From contig JAISXS010000054.1 of assembly GCA_031270385.1 (NCBI GenBank), positions 1-10,210 on the forward strand: a stretch of DNA of 10,210 bases, written 5' to 3'. Shown here one piece after another: positions 1 to 5,061 of this stretch. This stretch comes from Puniceicoccales bacterium. GTDB taxonomy: Bacteria > Verrucomicrobiota > Verrucomicrobiia > Opitutales > JAIRKQ01. The notes beneath the pieces are model-generated. The model was not told the DNA's origin, ran no database searches, and worked only from the letters and a program-made list of their open reading frames with translations. Position 1 is the first letter of the stretch, and every line of letters starts with the position of its first letter. The translations under genes and the position numbers were made by a program.

Positions 1-64
1 CCTTCGCTCTGTGATCCTCGAAATACTTTACTACCTTTTCCCTCAGATCCTTCGAATAGTACAT
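1..64 (-). CDS. IS630-family transposase, N-terminal fragment (runs off the left edge)
   Basis: The reverse strand reads from an ATG at 64 to the window edge without a stop and begins MYYSKDLREKVV, followed by KYFEDHRAK. The pattern M-x-Y-S-x-D-L-R-x-K-V-(V/L) is the usual start of IS630-type transposases, just before their helix-turn-helix DNA-binding domain. These are DDE enzymes that cut and paste at TA dinucleotides. Only 21 codons are visible, so the catalytic part and the intactness of the gene cannot be judged. The start codon lies about 50 bp inside a terminal-repeat-like sequence ending at 117, the normal distance for a transposase start from its element end. No strong ribosome site is seen (GAG a few bases upstream). 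The family call rests on a short motif plus the matching element end, so it is probable rather than certain. Confidence 0.62.
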   Translation of the reverse strand, partial: MYYSKDLREKVVKYFEDHRAK

Positions 65-117
65 CTCGCTCTTACCTACTATATTTTTAAACGCCCTCGT
101 CAAGGGGAATTGCTATA
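1..117 (-). mobile_element. End of an IS630-like insertion sequence with terminal inverted repeat (about 91-117)
   Basis: Read on the minus strand, the element would start TATAGCAATTCCCC at 117 and continue TTGACGAGGGCGT to about 91, followed by a short leader and the transposase start at 64. The outermost bases (TA-TAGC) are the TA-flanked type expected for IS630/Tc1-mariner elements. Without gaps, 17 of the first 25 bases (from TAGC) match the left end of the small element at 8249, including GA.GA.GGGCGT. The other end of the insertion sequence lies outside the window, so the inverted-repeat partner cannot be checked here. Confidence 0.55.
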
Positions 118-128
118 TAAGTGTCGTC

Positions 129-226
129 TGACAAAGTACCCTTGTCAAATGCGGCGACCCAGTCGCTCGAATTTTGGCGTCCTATTGACAAAGGATAGGC
201 TATCAAGTTCCAATCAGCCTTGACAA
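129..226. promoter_or_regulatory. Cluster of TGACAA hexamers upstream of the pseudopilin gene
   Basis: TGACAA occurs at 129-134, 186-191 and 221-226, and its reverse complement TTGTCA at 142-147; the first and the inverted copy form a TGACAA-N7-TTGTCA palindrome. A perfect 11-base palindrome (GATAGGCTATC) lies at 194-204. TTGACA at 185 and 220 could also be -35 boxes, but no convincing -10 follows at 16-18 bases. The stretch 118-257 otherwise contains no ORF worth calling. Function is unknown; a regulator-binding region for the gene at 258 is one reading. Confidence 0.25.
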
Positions 227-257
227 CGAAATTTTACGTAGCACACTGTGGCCGCGT

Positions 258-962
258 ATGGCGCGGAGGTGGAGGGCATTTACGTTGATGGAGTTGTTGA
301 CTGTGATTTCCATAATTGGAATTTTGGCGGCAATTTTAACGCCAATGATTGGCAGTGCCGTCAACAGTGCGAAAAAATCAAAAGCACGACGCGGGCTACA
401 ACAAATTGCCATGGCTTATGTAAGTTTTTCCACGAAAGGATTCGCAAGCGAGTTAAATACATGTAAAAAAGCAAACGAATGGGCCGCCGCACTCGCAAAG
501 CACGAAGAAATGAATGTTGCTTCCATGTTCATACTGTCCGATGATTACTTGGTTGAAGCTGAGCATAAGTTGGTTCCGAAAACAGTGGTATTGATGAAAA
601 ATGGGACATGGGTGATAAACCAAGATTTCGAAAAATTTCCACTGAGCATTGTTGTGATCGCCGGCGTTGCCAGTCGCTCTCCGTCTTCAACAACACCAAT
701 TGCGTACACCAGGGGACTGGATAATGATAGTGGAAAGTGGCGTGCTTCGAACGGTTCCAATGGTGGTGTCTACGGTGAGGAGGGAGGATTCATAGTGTTT
801 TTGGATGGCCATGTAGAATTTTATGCAAATTTGACAGACGAAAAAAATATGCTAATGAATTACTATACCGGTGAAAAAACATCGAAAATTTCCGAAGCAG
901 TAAATTATGGTGCTCGGGCGCTGTCGTGGACGGGAATTGACTGGGAGGCTGCCAAAAATTAA
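258..962 (+). CDS. Prepilin-like protein with N-terminal methylation/cleavage motif (type II secretion or type IV pilus pseudopilin family)
   Basis: The 234-residue product starts MARRWRA-FTLMELL and continues with an uninterrupted hydrophobic helix (TVISIIGILAAILTPMIG, about residues 14-31). A short basic leader, FTL, and Glu at mature position 5 form the class III signal cleaved and methylated by prepilin peptidase; the residue before the cut is Ala rather than the usual Gly. Near residues 175-190 the sequence GGFIVFLDGHVEFY matches the C-terminal 'DGHV' strand common in the abundant pseudopilin-like proteins of Verrucomicrobia and Planctomycetes. It is expected to sit in the inner membrane by its N-terminal helix with the globular part outside. 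No secretion or pilus genes adjoin it, so its machine is unknown. The ATG at 258 is chosen because it gives a short basic leader; no clear ribosome site precedes it. Repeat element A starts 35 bp after the stop. Confidence 0.85.
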   Translation: MARRWRAFTLMELLTVISIIGILAAILTPMIGSAVNSAKKSKARRGLQQIAMAYVSFSTKGFASELNTCKKANEWAAALAKHEEMNVASMFILSDDYLVEAEHKLVPKTVVLMKNGTWVINQDFEKFPLSIVVIAGVASRSPSSTTPIAYTRGLDNDSGKWRASNGSNGGVYGEEGGFIVFLDGHVEFYANLTDEKNMLMNYYTGEKTSKISEAVNYGARALSWTGIDWEAAKN

Positions 963-996
963 TACGGGAAAGAATCAACATTGGCCGGATATTTGT

Positions 997-1101
997 TATA
1001 GTCATCTTTCCCGAGAAAAGCATTTTGTTTAACAATATTTGATGGAGAAATTCCCATTTTCATGGGAAAACAACATGCTTCTCTCGGGCAAGATGACTAT
1101 A
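997..1101 (-). mobile_element. Element A: complete MITE-like copy, 105 bp
   Basis: The left end TATAGTCATCTTTCCCGAGA...AAAGCAT and the right end ATGCTTCTCTCGGGCAAGAT...GACTATA are inverted repeats of 27 bases with 2 mismatches. The middle carries a small hairpin (TTCCCAT at 1051-1057 with ATGGGAA at 1062-1068). There is no ORF inside. Relative to copies C, E, F and C' it is in the opposite orientation. It lies between the pseudopilin gene and the 452-residue gene and could end or modify transcription between them, although no T-run follows the hairpin. Confidence 0.85.
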
Positions 1102-1175
1102 TTACACTATTACAATTTTGACGCTGTTGAGTTTCAGTGTTTTACATCAATTAATTTTTTTGACTAATTAAAAGT

Positions 1176-2534
1176 ATGGAAATAAACGTAAATTTACCAG
1201 GCATTTTTCGCGGATACGTCAATGACGGAAAAAAAATTACTGATCAAAACGGCGATACTGTGCGGAAACGACCGACCCTAAACATTAAGAGAGTCATTAA
1301 CATATATTGCGTGCTATCAGACTGTCGTCTCGGGCGTGGGTTTACAGAGGGACACTATTGCAGCTCAAAATGTATGGACTTTGGGCGCAATTATGGTGCT
1401 GACCTCGTGGCTAGAACGGCTACGCCGGACTCGTCATTTCAAACGCGGTCCAAAGTACCGCCGAAGTCTATTAAGCCATTGTGCAAAAATAAATCGAGTC
1501 AGGAGATATCTGGTACAACATTTTCGACTAATACAATCGAATCGTACGATTTTGCGAAAAACATCGAAGTGTCGCCATTGTACGACAGATACATGGCCGA
1601 TTTTAACACGCGTTCCGGCGAGTTTATGCTGGTGGGTGATTTTACACTTGTGTTGCAACAGGTGCGTAACGACGAAAATGCTGTGGAGGCCCCAAGTAAG
1701 AGCGATTTTTTCGCCAACCAAGTGCACCAAAATCCGAGTTTGACACAGCTTCGTCAACGGATGGCACAGCGAGACTGGATTGTATTGTTCTCGCATCCAA
1801 AGCAATTGCAAATGGGAATTAGCGCAATATACAGTGTGATTAGCGCCGTGTATACAATGGTCAGACCGAGAATTGATATTTCGATGGTAGAACACGTCGA
1901 CCAGTTTGTTATTTACATGAAAAAAGCGGTGGAATTGAATCCCATGGATTCACTCACAGTTGGAAGTTCCTACCTTACTCGGATAGTAAGATATATTAGA
2001 AGCAGTGACCTGGTGCGAATGAACGAGATGTTTAGCGGTTCAATGATAGTGAAACTCGGAAATGGCAAATATTGTACCGTCGAACCTCAATCGGAGATTT
2101 ATCTGTCCTTCAAAGAAATCCCAGTGATTCCATTTTTATCAATTTATGGGAGCAAATTGCTGCAATTACGGGAAAACATTGGAAAAATAGCTTTCGAAAT
2201 TGGTCCGAAAGATGAACCACATGCCAAACGAATACAAAGTTTCGTTGGCACCGTCTTTACTGCATTTTTCTCTGGAGTCTTTGCACCTATCGAGTGGGAT
2301 AGGAACGTATTTTTCAACAAATTTATCTCATTCGTTGAAACCGTGGCAGCAAAACTTTCAGATATGACATCGGGCAATCTGGAAAAAACAGAACGCAGTA
2401 AAGCTGGAAATTCACAGCCAATGCTATGCGACATAATCATGGACTTACTTAAATGCGAATTTAATTCCGCATTTGGCAAGGAAGCAAATACAATCATTAC
2501 ACTCAACAAGAACACTCTATCTAGCGATACTTAG
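1176..2534 (+). CDS. Protein of unknown function, 452 residues, C-terminus encoded by a repeat element
   Basis: I do not recognise this protein. It is read as a gene because it is a long, uninterrupted frame of ordinary composition filling the space between two repeat clusters. There is no signal peptide. Residues 45-66 hold four cysteines (C45-x4-C50-x11-C62-x3-C66), compatible with a small metal-binding knuckle, but this is only spacing. The middle is polar; helix-like hydrophobic stretches occur at about 211-229 (MGISAIYSVISAVYTMV) and 354-371 (FVGTVFTAFFSGVFAPI). They are short and flanked by charge, so they may be buried helices rather than membrane spans. From codon 439 on, the DNA aligns without gaps to repeat element G, so the last 14 residues and the TAG stop come from an inserted element and the ancestral C-terminus is probably lost. 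The ATG at 1176 lacks a clear ribosome site. A lineage-specific or host-interaction protein is possible but unsupported. Confidence 0.6.
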   Translation: MEINVNLPGIFRGYVNDGKKITDQNGDTVRKRPTLNIKRVINIYCVLSDCRLGRGFTEGHYCSSKCMDFGRNYGADLVARTATPDSSFQTRSKVPPKSIKPLCKNKSSQEISGTTFSTNTIESYDFAKNIEVSPLYDRYMADFNTRSGEFMLVGDFTLVLQQVRNDENAVEAPSKSDFFANQVHQNPSLTQLRQRMAQRDWIVLFSHPKQLQMGISAIYSVISAVYTMVRPRIDISMVEHVDQFVIYMKKAVELNPMDSLTVGSSYLTRIVRYIRSSDLVRMNEMFSGSMIVKLGNGKYCTVEPQSEIYLSFKEIPVIPFLSIYGSKLLQLRENIGKIAFEIGPKDEPHAKRIQSFVGTVFTAFFSGVFAPIEWDRNVFFNKFISFVETVAAKLSDMTSGNLEKTERSKAGNSQPMLCDIIMDLLKCEFNSAFGKEANTIITLNKNTLSSDT

Positions 2535-2592
2535 CGCGAAAATTCTCTTTTTTATAAAGAAAAACACGCCCTTCTTGAATGAAACAACTATA
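2491..2592 (+). mobile_element. Subfamily-2 repeat, left-truncated, overlapping the 3' end of the 452-residue gene
   Basis: The stretch aligns without gaps to element G (4881-4982), about 82 of 102 bases identical, and ends in the same ACGCCCTTCTTGAATGAAAC...AACTATA terminus. Most mismatches at its left side are transitions. The left end fades at about 2491, inside the coding frame. The region 2535-2851 holds only this repeat, elements B1 and B2 and the fragment after them. Confidence 0.7.
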
Positions 2593-2616
2593 AAAACGAA
2601 AATTTTTCTGCCAAAT

Positions 2617-2693
2617 ATAGTTATCTTATTCGAAAAAAGCATTCCATTCGACGATATACTGGCAGAGAATTCCCGTTTTTATGAAAAAAAACA
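2617..2693 (-). mobile_element. Element B1: left part of a MITE-like copy
   Basis: It starts TATAGTTATCTTATTCGAAA and continues AAAGCATTCC, the family end, followed by the CGATA motif and the interior GAATTCCCGTTTTTATG shared with D and A. The right arm is absent: at about 2694 the sequence switches to the left end of B2, so B1 is broken, probably by that insertion and later loss. Confidence 0.65.
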
Positions 2694-2800
2694 ATACAGG
2701 CATCTTACCCGAAAAAAGCATACCATCTATTCCATAGAAACGGAAGTCTTACCGCTAAATATCGTCAGATAGAATGCTTTTCTCAAATAAAATAACCATA
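2694..2800 (+). mobile_element. Element B2: degraded complete MITE-like copy
   Basis: The left end ATACAGGCATCTTACCCGAA and right end AATGCTTTTCTCAAATAAAA...TAACCATA are diverged versions of the family ends. The interior CCGCTAAATATCGTCAGA is the same as in C, E and F. It sits directly against B1. Confidence 0.7.
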
Positions 2801-2839
2801 TATCGTTGGCAGAATTCCCTTGTCGAGTGTGCCGGCTAT
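2801..2839 (+). repeat. Subfamily-2 right-end fragment
   Basis: ATCGTTGGCAGAATTCCC followed by TTGTCGAGTGTGCCGGCTAT parallels the right end of element I (ATCGTTGAATAAGATGCC, then TTTGCCGAGTGTGACGGCTA). The terminal TATA has decayed to TATG. It ends 12 bp beyond the stop of the minus-strand pseudouridine synthase gene. Confidence 0.55.
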
Positions 2840-2851
2840 GACACGCCTTTC

Positions 2852-3616
2852 TCAACCGAAACAGCCATACTTTCGCAAAAGTTTCACAAGCGATTGAAAT
2901 TTTTTTGGCGGTGGCGCACATATTTTTGGAAAATCCTCACATTCAACGGATACCAGGTGAAGAGGAAAATATTTTTCGCTCCAGTGGGAACCAGCTTGGA
3001 TTCCTTTTGCAAATTTTTTCGCAATACCCATGCCTTTTGCGGCGGAATAGAGATTTTCTCCGACGATGGTCAGCCCACATTCTTCGGCGTGTAGGCGAAT
3101 TTGGTGGTGGCGCAGAAATGTACAATTGGCTGTCCAGAGCTCGAAATCACCGATGTTTTCGGTAAAAACAAATTCCGTACGTGATTTTTTCCCAGTCTTA
3201 GTTGAAATTACCATCCTAGAATCGGACCAGTGTTGGCCGATCGGCAAGTCGCAAACCACTGGTTTATTCTTCGCAACTGCACTCGAAAATGTCAAAAATT
3301 CAAAAGTAAATCTCAAGGCCTGCGATCCAAAGGAATTTCGCAGCTTTGCGGCCGATGTTTTTTCTTTTGCGACGATGAGTACACCGGAAATTTCATCGTC
3401 CAATTCGTAAACCACCGTCGGATTGGATATCGAAAGATCTGCGAATTTTCCACTACCGGACCTGCCTGCCATATGCTTTACAATGGTACTTCCGCTGGCA
3501 CCTTCTAGCTTTGCGATGGCGATGAAATCCTCGCAATCATGTAAAATCGGTAATTTTACCGCTCTCGCACAAACCGATCCCGCTGGAAACCCGATGAAAC
3601 CACTGTCCATTGTCAT
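2852..3616 (-). CDS. RluA-family pseudouridine synthase, divergent, with altered catalytic motif
   Basis: The 254-residue product has the RluA family layout. An entry strand LPILHDCEDFIAIAK lies at about 22-36. The catalytic-loop region ELDDEISGVLIVAK is at 71-84. A G-K-x-x-T strand lies at about 142-147 (GKKSRTEF), followed by HHQIRLHAEECGLTIVGENL at 170-189. The C-terminal LHLVSVECEDFPKICAPPP at 219-237 is the usual closing segment. Active members isomerise uridine in rRNA or tRNA using the Asp of H-R-L-D-x-x-T-S-G. The Asp is kept here (D73), but the preceding Arg is Glu and the Thr is Ile, and the conserved K-x-Y strand reads RFTFEF. The enzyme may therefore be weak, inactive or of changed specificity. 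The frame is intact, so it is not an obvious pseudogene. It starts 3 bases after the stop of the 84-residue gene, which suggests translational coupling. The ATG at 3610 is an alternative start. The substrate site cannot be predicted. Confidence 0.72.
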   Translation of the reverse strand: MTMDSGFIGFPAGSVCARAVKLPILHDCEDFIAIAKLEGASGSTIVKHMAGRSGSGKFADLSISNPTVVYELDDEISGVLIVAKEKTSAAKLRNSFGSQALRFTFEFLTFSSAVAKNKPVVCDLPIGQHWSDSRMVISTKTGKKSRTEFVFTENIGDFELWTANCTFLRHHQIRLHAEECGLTIVGENLYSAAKGMGIAKKFAKGIQAGSHWSEKYFPLHLVSVECEDFPKICAPPPKKFQSLVKLLRKYGCFG

Positions 3617-3619
3617 AAA

Positions 3620-3874
3620 TTACGAATTGAATGCCGCACTAATTATTATTTCCATCATCCCACACTCGTCGATCAATTTGGAAGTATCACGCCGTTCGAA
3701 TGTCAAAAACACATACGATGCCCAGCAACCTTTTCTGGAAACGGCATAGGTTCGCAATTTCACATACATGCCAATGGAAAAAAGCTCATACTTAGTAGTC
3801 GACGGAATGTTTCCCGAACATCCAATGCCGTTGACACCTACGATGACAGACAAAATACCACCGCCGACTAGCAT
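3620..3874 (-). CDS. Small protein of unknown function, 84 residues, coupled to the pseudouridine synthase gene
   Basis: I do not recognise this product. It begins MLVGGGILSVIVGVNGIGCS, a hydrophobic glycine-rich start without basic residues, so a secretion signal is doubtful even though a Cys follows at position 19. The rest is mixed, with KLRTYAVSRKGCWASYVFLT and a charged segment FERRDTSKLIDE. The ATG at 3874 is preceded by AGGAAAT, the best ribosome site of this strand. A GTG at 3895 in the same frame is possible but would lie almost at the predicted transcription start. Its stop is 3 bases before the ATG of the pseudouridine synthase gene, and the two share a promoter candidate upstream. 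The good ribosome site and tight coupling argue that it is expressed. It could instead be the remnant of a longer ancestral frame. Confidence 0.5.
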   Translation of the reverse strand: MLVGGGILSVIVGVNGIGCSGNIPSTTKYELFSIGMYVKLRTYAVSRKGCWASYVFLTFERRDTSKLIDECGMMEIIISAAFNS

Positions 3875-3903
3875 ATTTCCTGCGAAAACCACCACAGCTC
3901 GGG

Positions 3904-3931
3904 CTTATAAAAAATCCCTCGGCAAGGGCAA
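3904..3931 (-). promoter_or_regulatory. Promoter candidate for the 84-residue / pseudouridine synthase pair
   Basis: On the minus strand TTGCCC (3931-3926) is followed after 16 bases by TATAAG (3909-3904). Transcription would start near 3897, leaving a leader of about 23 bases before the ATG at 3874. The -10 box matches 5 of 6 and the -35 box 4 of 6 consensus positions. Confidence 0.4.
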
Positions 3932-3968
3932 GCTTGGATACCTTAGACGTCTACGAATTTATGGTCGT

Positions 3969-4074
3969 TATAGTTATCTTACCCGAAAAAAACATGCCCT
4001 CTATTCCAAAAAAACGGGAATGTTTCCGCTAAATATCGTTAGGCAGAATGCTTTTCTCAAATAAGATAACTATA
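3969..4074 (+). mobile_element. Element C: complete MITE-like copy, 106 bp
   Basis: It runs from TATAGTTATCTTACCCGAAA to CTCAAATAAGATAACTATA, with the interior TATTCCAAAAAAACGGGAAT and CCGCTAAATATCGTTAGG. The ends are imperfect inverted repeats. It abuts element D directly (AACTATA then TATAGTCG). The gap 3875-4484 holds only the promoter candidate above and elements C, D, the fragment at 4233 and E. Confidence 0.85.
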
Positions 4075-4232
4075 TATAGTCGTCTTACTTGAGAAAAGCA
4101 TTCTATCCAACGATATTTGACGAAAAGATTTGTGTTTTTATGAAAAAAAACATACTGCTTTTCCACAAGAGCATGAATTTTCCGCTGGCGCGTCGTTGCA
4201 TTAAAATGCTTTTATCAAGTAAGACGACTATA
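4075..4232 (-). mobile_element. Element D: long MITE-like variant, 158 bp, near-perfect ends
   Basis: The left end TATAGTCGTCTTACTTGAGA...AAAGCATT and right end AATGCTTTTATCAAGTAAGA...CGACTATA differ at one of 28 positions, the best-matched ends in the window. The interior is longer than in the 105-bp copies and includes GCTTTTCCACAAGAGCATG and GCGCGTCGTTGCATT; the latter is shared with element G, so D may be a composite of two subfamilies. A left-truncated second copy is at 8063-8186. Confidence 0.85.
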
Positions 4233-4294
4233 ACGGCAAAATTCCCACTTTTGTAAAAAACAGCACACCCCTTTCAAATGAAACGATTGCGATA
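4233..4294 (+). repeat. Subfamily-2 right-end fragment
   Basis: It ends CACACCCCTTTCAAATGAAA...CGATTGCGATA, a diverged form of the ACGCCCTTCTTAAATGAAAC...AACTATA end of element G. The interior AAATTCCCACTTTTGTAAAA also resembles the family. It starts immediately after element D. Confidence 0.55.
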
Positions 4295-4336
4295 CCCAAA
4301 CCCTGGTCATCGGAGGGGTCCAACTCCTGACCGAAT

Positions 4337-4442
4337 TATAGTCATCTTTCTCGAAAAAAGCACACTCTCCATTCCAAAAAACGGGAATTTTGCCGCCAAA
4401 TATCGTTAGACGGAATGCTTTTCTCGGACAAGATAGACTATA
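4337..4442 (+). mobile_element. Element E: complete MITE-like copy, 106 bp
   Basis: It starts TATAGTCATCTTTCTCGAAA and ends GCTTTTCTCGGACAAGATAG...ACTATA, with interior CATTCCAAAAAACGGGAAT and CCGCCAAATATCGTTAGA. One extra base is present near the right end (GATAGACTATA instead of GATGACTATA). Confidence 0.85.
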
Positions 4443-4484
4443 TAGGCTTGGGAGCGGAAATGTACCCAGTCTGGCGTCGCAGTA

Positions 4485-4634
4485 TCACTTGTCGTCATTT
4501 GCGGACATGACTTCCTTGGATGCAAATGATTTTGCGCCAGCTGAAGTTCCGAATTTTCTTCCGAAAAATGACGCTTTCCCAGTGCTATCGTTGCCACTGG
4601 GCACAACGCCCTCCTCTTTAGGTGTAATTTCCAT
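4485..4634 (-). CDS. Possible small protein, 49 residues, unknown function
   Basis: The minus strand encodes MEITPKEEGVVPSGNDSTGK, then ASFFGRKFGTSAGAKSFASK, then EVMSANDDK and TGA. The codons show the purine-first pattern of real genes here, and the product is hydrophilic, rich in Ser, Gly, Lys and Glu, probably soluble or disordered. No family is recognised and no strong ribosome site precedes the ATG. The main support is a well-matched promoter (4676-4704) placed to give a leader of about 34 bases. The space between elements E and F also holds plus-strand frames (for example to 4680), but they begin inside element E or lack a promoter. It could instead be a transcribed non-coding RNA or the remnant of a larger gene. 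Confidence 0.4.
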   Translation of the reverse strand: MEITPKEEGVVPSGNDSTGKASFFGRKFGTSAGAKSFASKEVMSANDDK

Positions 4635-4651
4635 AGTGATGGTAGATTTTG

Positions 4652-4690
4652 CTAAAAATTTTGCGATTGTAAATGATTAAAAATTTTTAG
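4652..4690. promoter_or_regulatory. 11-bp perfect inverted repeat overlapping the small-gene promoter
   Basis: CTAAAAATTTT (4652-4662) and AAAATTTTTAG (4680-4690) are exact reverse complements separated by 17 bases. The right arm covers the edge of the -10 box at 4676-4681 and part of the spacer, a position typical of an operator. The sequence is AT-rich, so chance is possible. Confidence 0.35.
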
Positions 4691-4704
4691 GTACTTTATG
4701 TAAA
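4676..4704 (-). promoter_or_regulatory. Promoter candidate for the 49-residue gene
   Basis: On the minus strand TTTACA (4704-4699), a 17-base spacer, then TTTAAT (4681-4676). Each box matches 5 of 6 consensus positions with ideal spacing, the best sigma-70-type promoter seen in the window. Transcription would start near 4668. Confidence 0.5.
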
Positions 4705-4750
4705 ACATATGCCTATTGCAGAAAAAATTGTAATGCTTTTTTCAATAAGA

Positions 4751-4859
4751 TATAGTCATCTTCCCTGAGAGAAACATACTCCCCCTTTCTCCAAAAAACG
4801 GGAATCTTGCCACCAAGTATCGTCAAATCAGAATGCTTTTCTCAAGTAAGACAACTATA
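4751..4859 (+). mobile_element. Element F: complete MITE-like copy, 109 bp
   Basis: It starts TATAGTCATCTTCCCTGAGA and ends TTTTCTCAAGTAAGACAACT...ATA, with interior CCAAAAAACGGGAATCTTGC and AAGTATCGTCAAATCAGAAT. It is followed at once by element G (ACTATA repeated at the junction). The gap 4635-5061 holds the promoter above and elements F, G and the fragment after them. Confidence 0.85.
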
Positions 4860-4861
4860 AC

Positions 4862-4982
4862 TATAAACGAGAAAGCGCTTAAGTCGTTGCATTCGATAAG
4901 GGCATTCTGTCCAACGATGCTTGGCGAGAAAATTTTCCTTTTTATAAACAAAAACACGCCCTTCTTAAATGAAACAACTATA
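4862..4982 (+). mobile_element. Element G: subfamily-2 MITE-like copy, about 121 bp
   Basis: The right end ACGCCCTTCTTAAATGAAAC...AACTATA is shared with the repeat at 2491-2592. The left end TATAAACGAGAAAGCGCTT is a poor inverted match to it. The interior includes TTGGCGAGAAAATTTTCC and TTTTTATAAACAAAAACACG. The junction with element F shows the duplicated ACTATA. Confidence 0.7.
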
Positions 4983-5024
4983 AACATCATTAGACAGAAC
5001 GCTTTTCTCAGGCAAGACAATAAC
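4983..5024 (+). repeat. MITE right-half fragment
   Basis: AACATCATTAGACAGAACGC followed by TTTTCTCAGGCAAGACAA is the right half of the 105-bp elements (compare ATATCGTCAGACAGAACGC...TTTTCTCAAGTAAGATAA at 8352). The terminal CTATA has decayed to ATAAC. Element G probably inserted in or beside this older copy. Confidence 0.6.
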
Positions 5025-5061
5025 TTTCGTAGCACTAAGTGTTGTAACTGATTTGCGCCGG

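Noticed and set aside
11..223. 70-codon plus-strand frame at the left edge
   Set aside because: It crosses the end of the IS630-like element and is antisense to the transposase start; the later part has no coding character.
118..257. tRNA-like segment
   Set aside because: A short palindrome around GCGACCCAGTCGC gave a hint of an arm, but no TTCGA loop, acceptor stem or anticodon arm could be assembled on either strand.
1051..1068. Intrinsic terminator after the pseudopilin gene
   Set aside because: The 7-bp hairpin is not followed by a T-run on either strand and belongs to the interior of element A.
1434..1895. 153-codon open frame on the minus strand
   Set aside because: It lies wholly antisense to the 452-residue gene, its product has an erratic Cys/His/Arg-rich composition, and it shows no motif.
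2905..3749. Several plus-strand frames of 86-114 codons
   Set aside because: All are antisense to the pseudouridine synthase and 84-residue genes; the RluA-type motifs fix the minus strand as coding.
4390..4680. 96-codon plus-strand frame
   Set aside because: It begins inside element E, has no promoter or ribosome site, and its codon pattern is less gene-like than the opposing 49-codon frame with a promoter.
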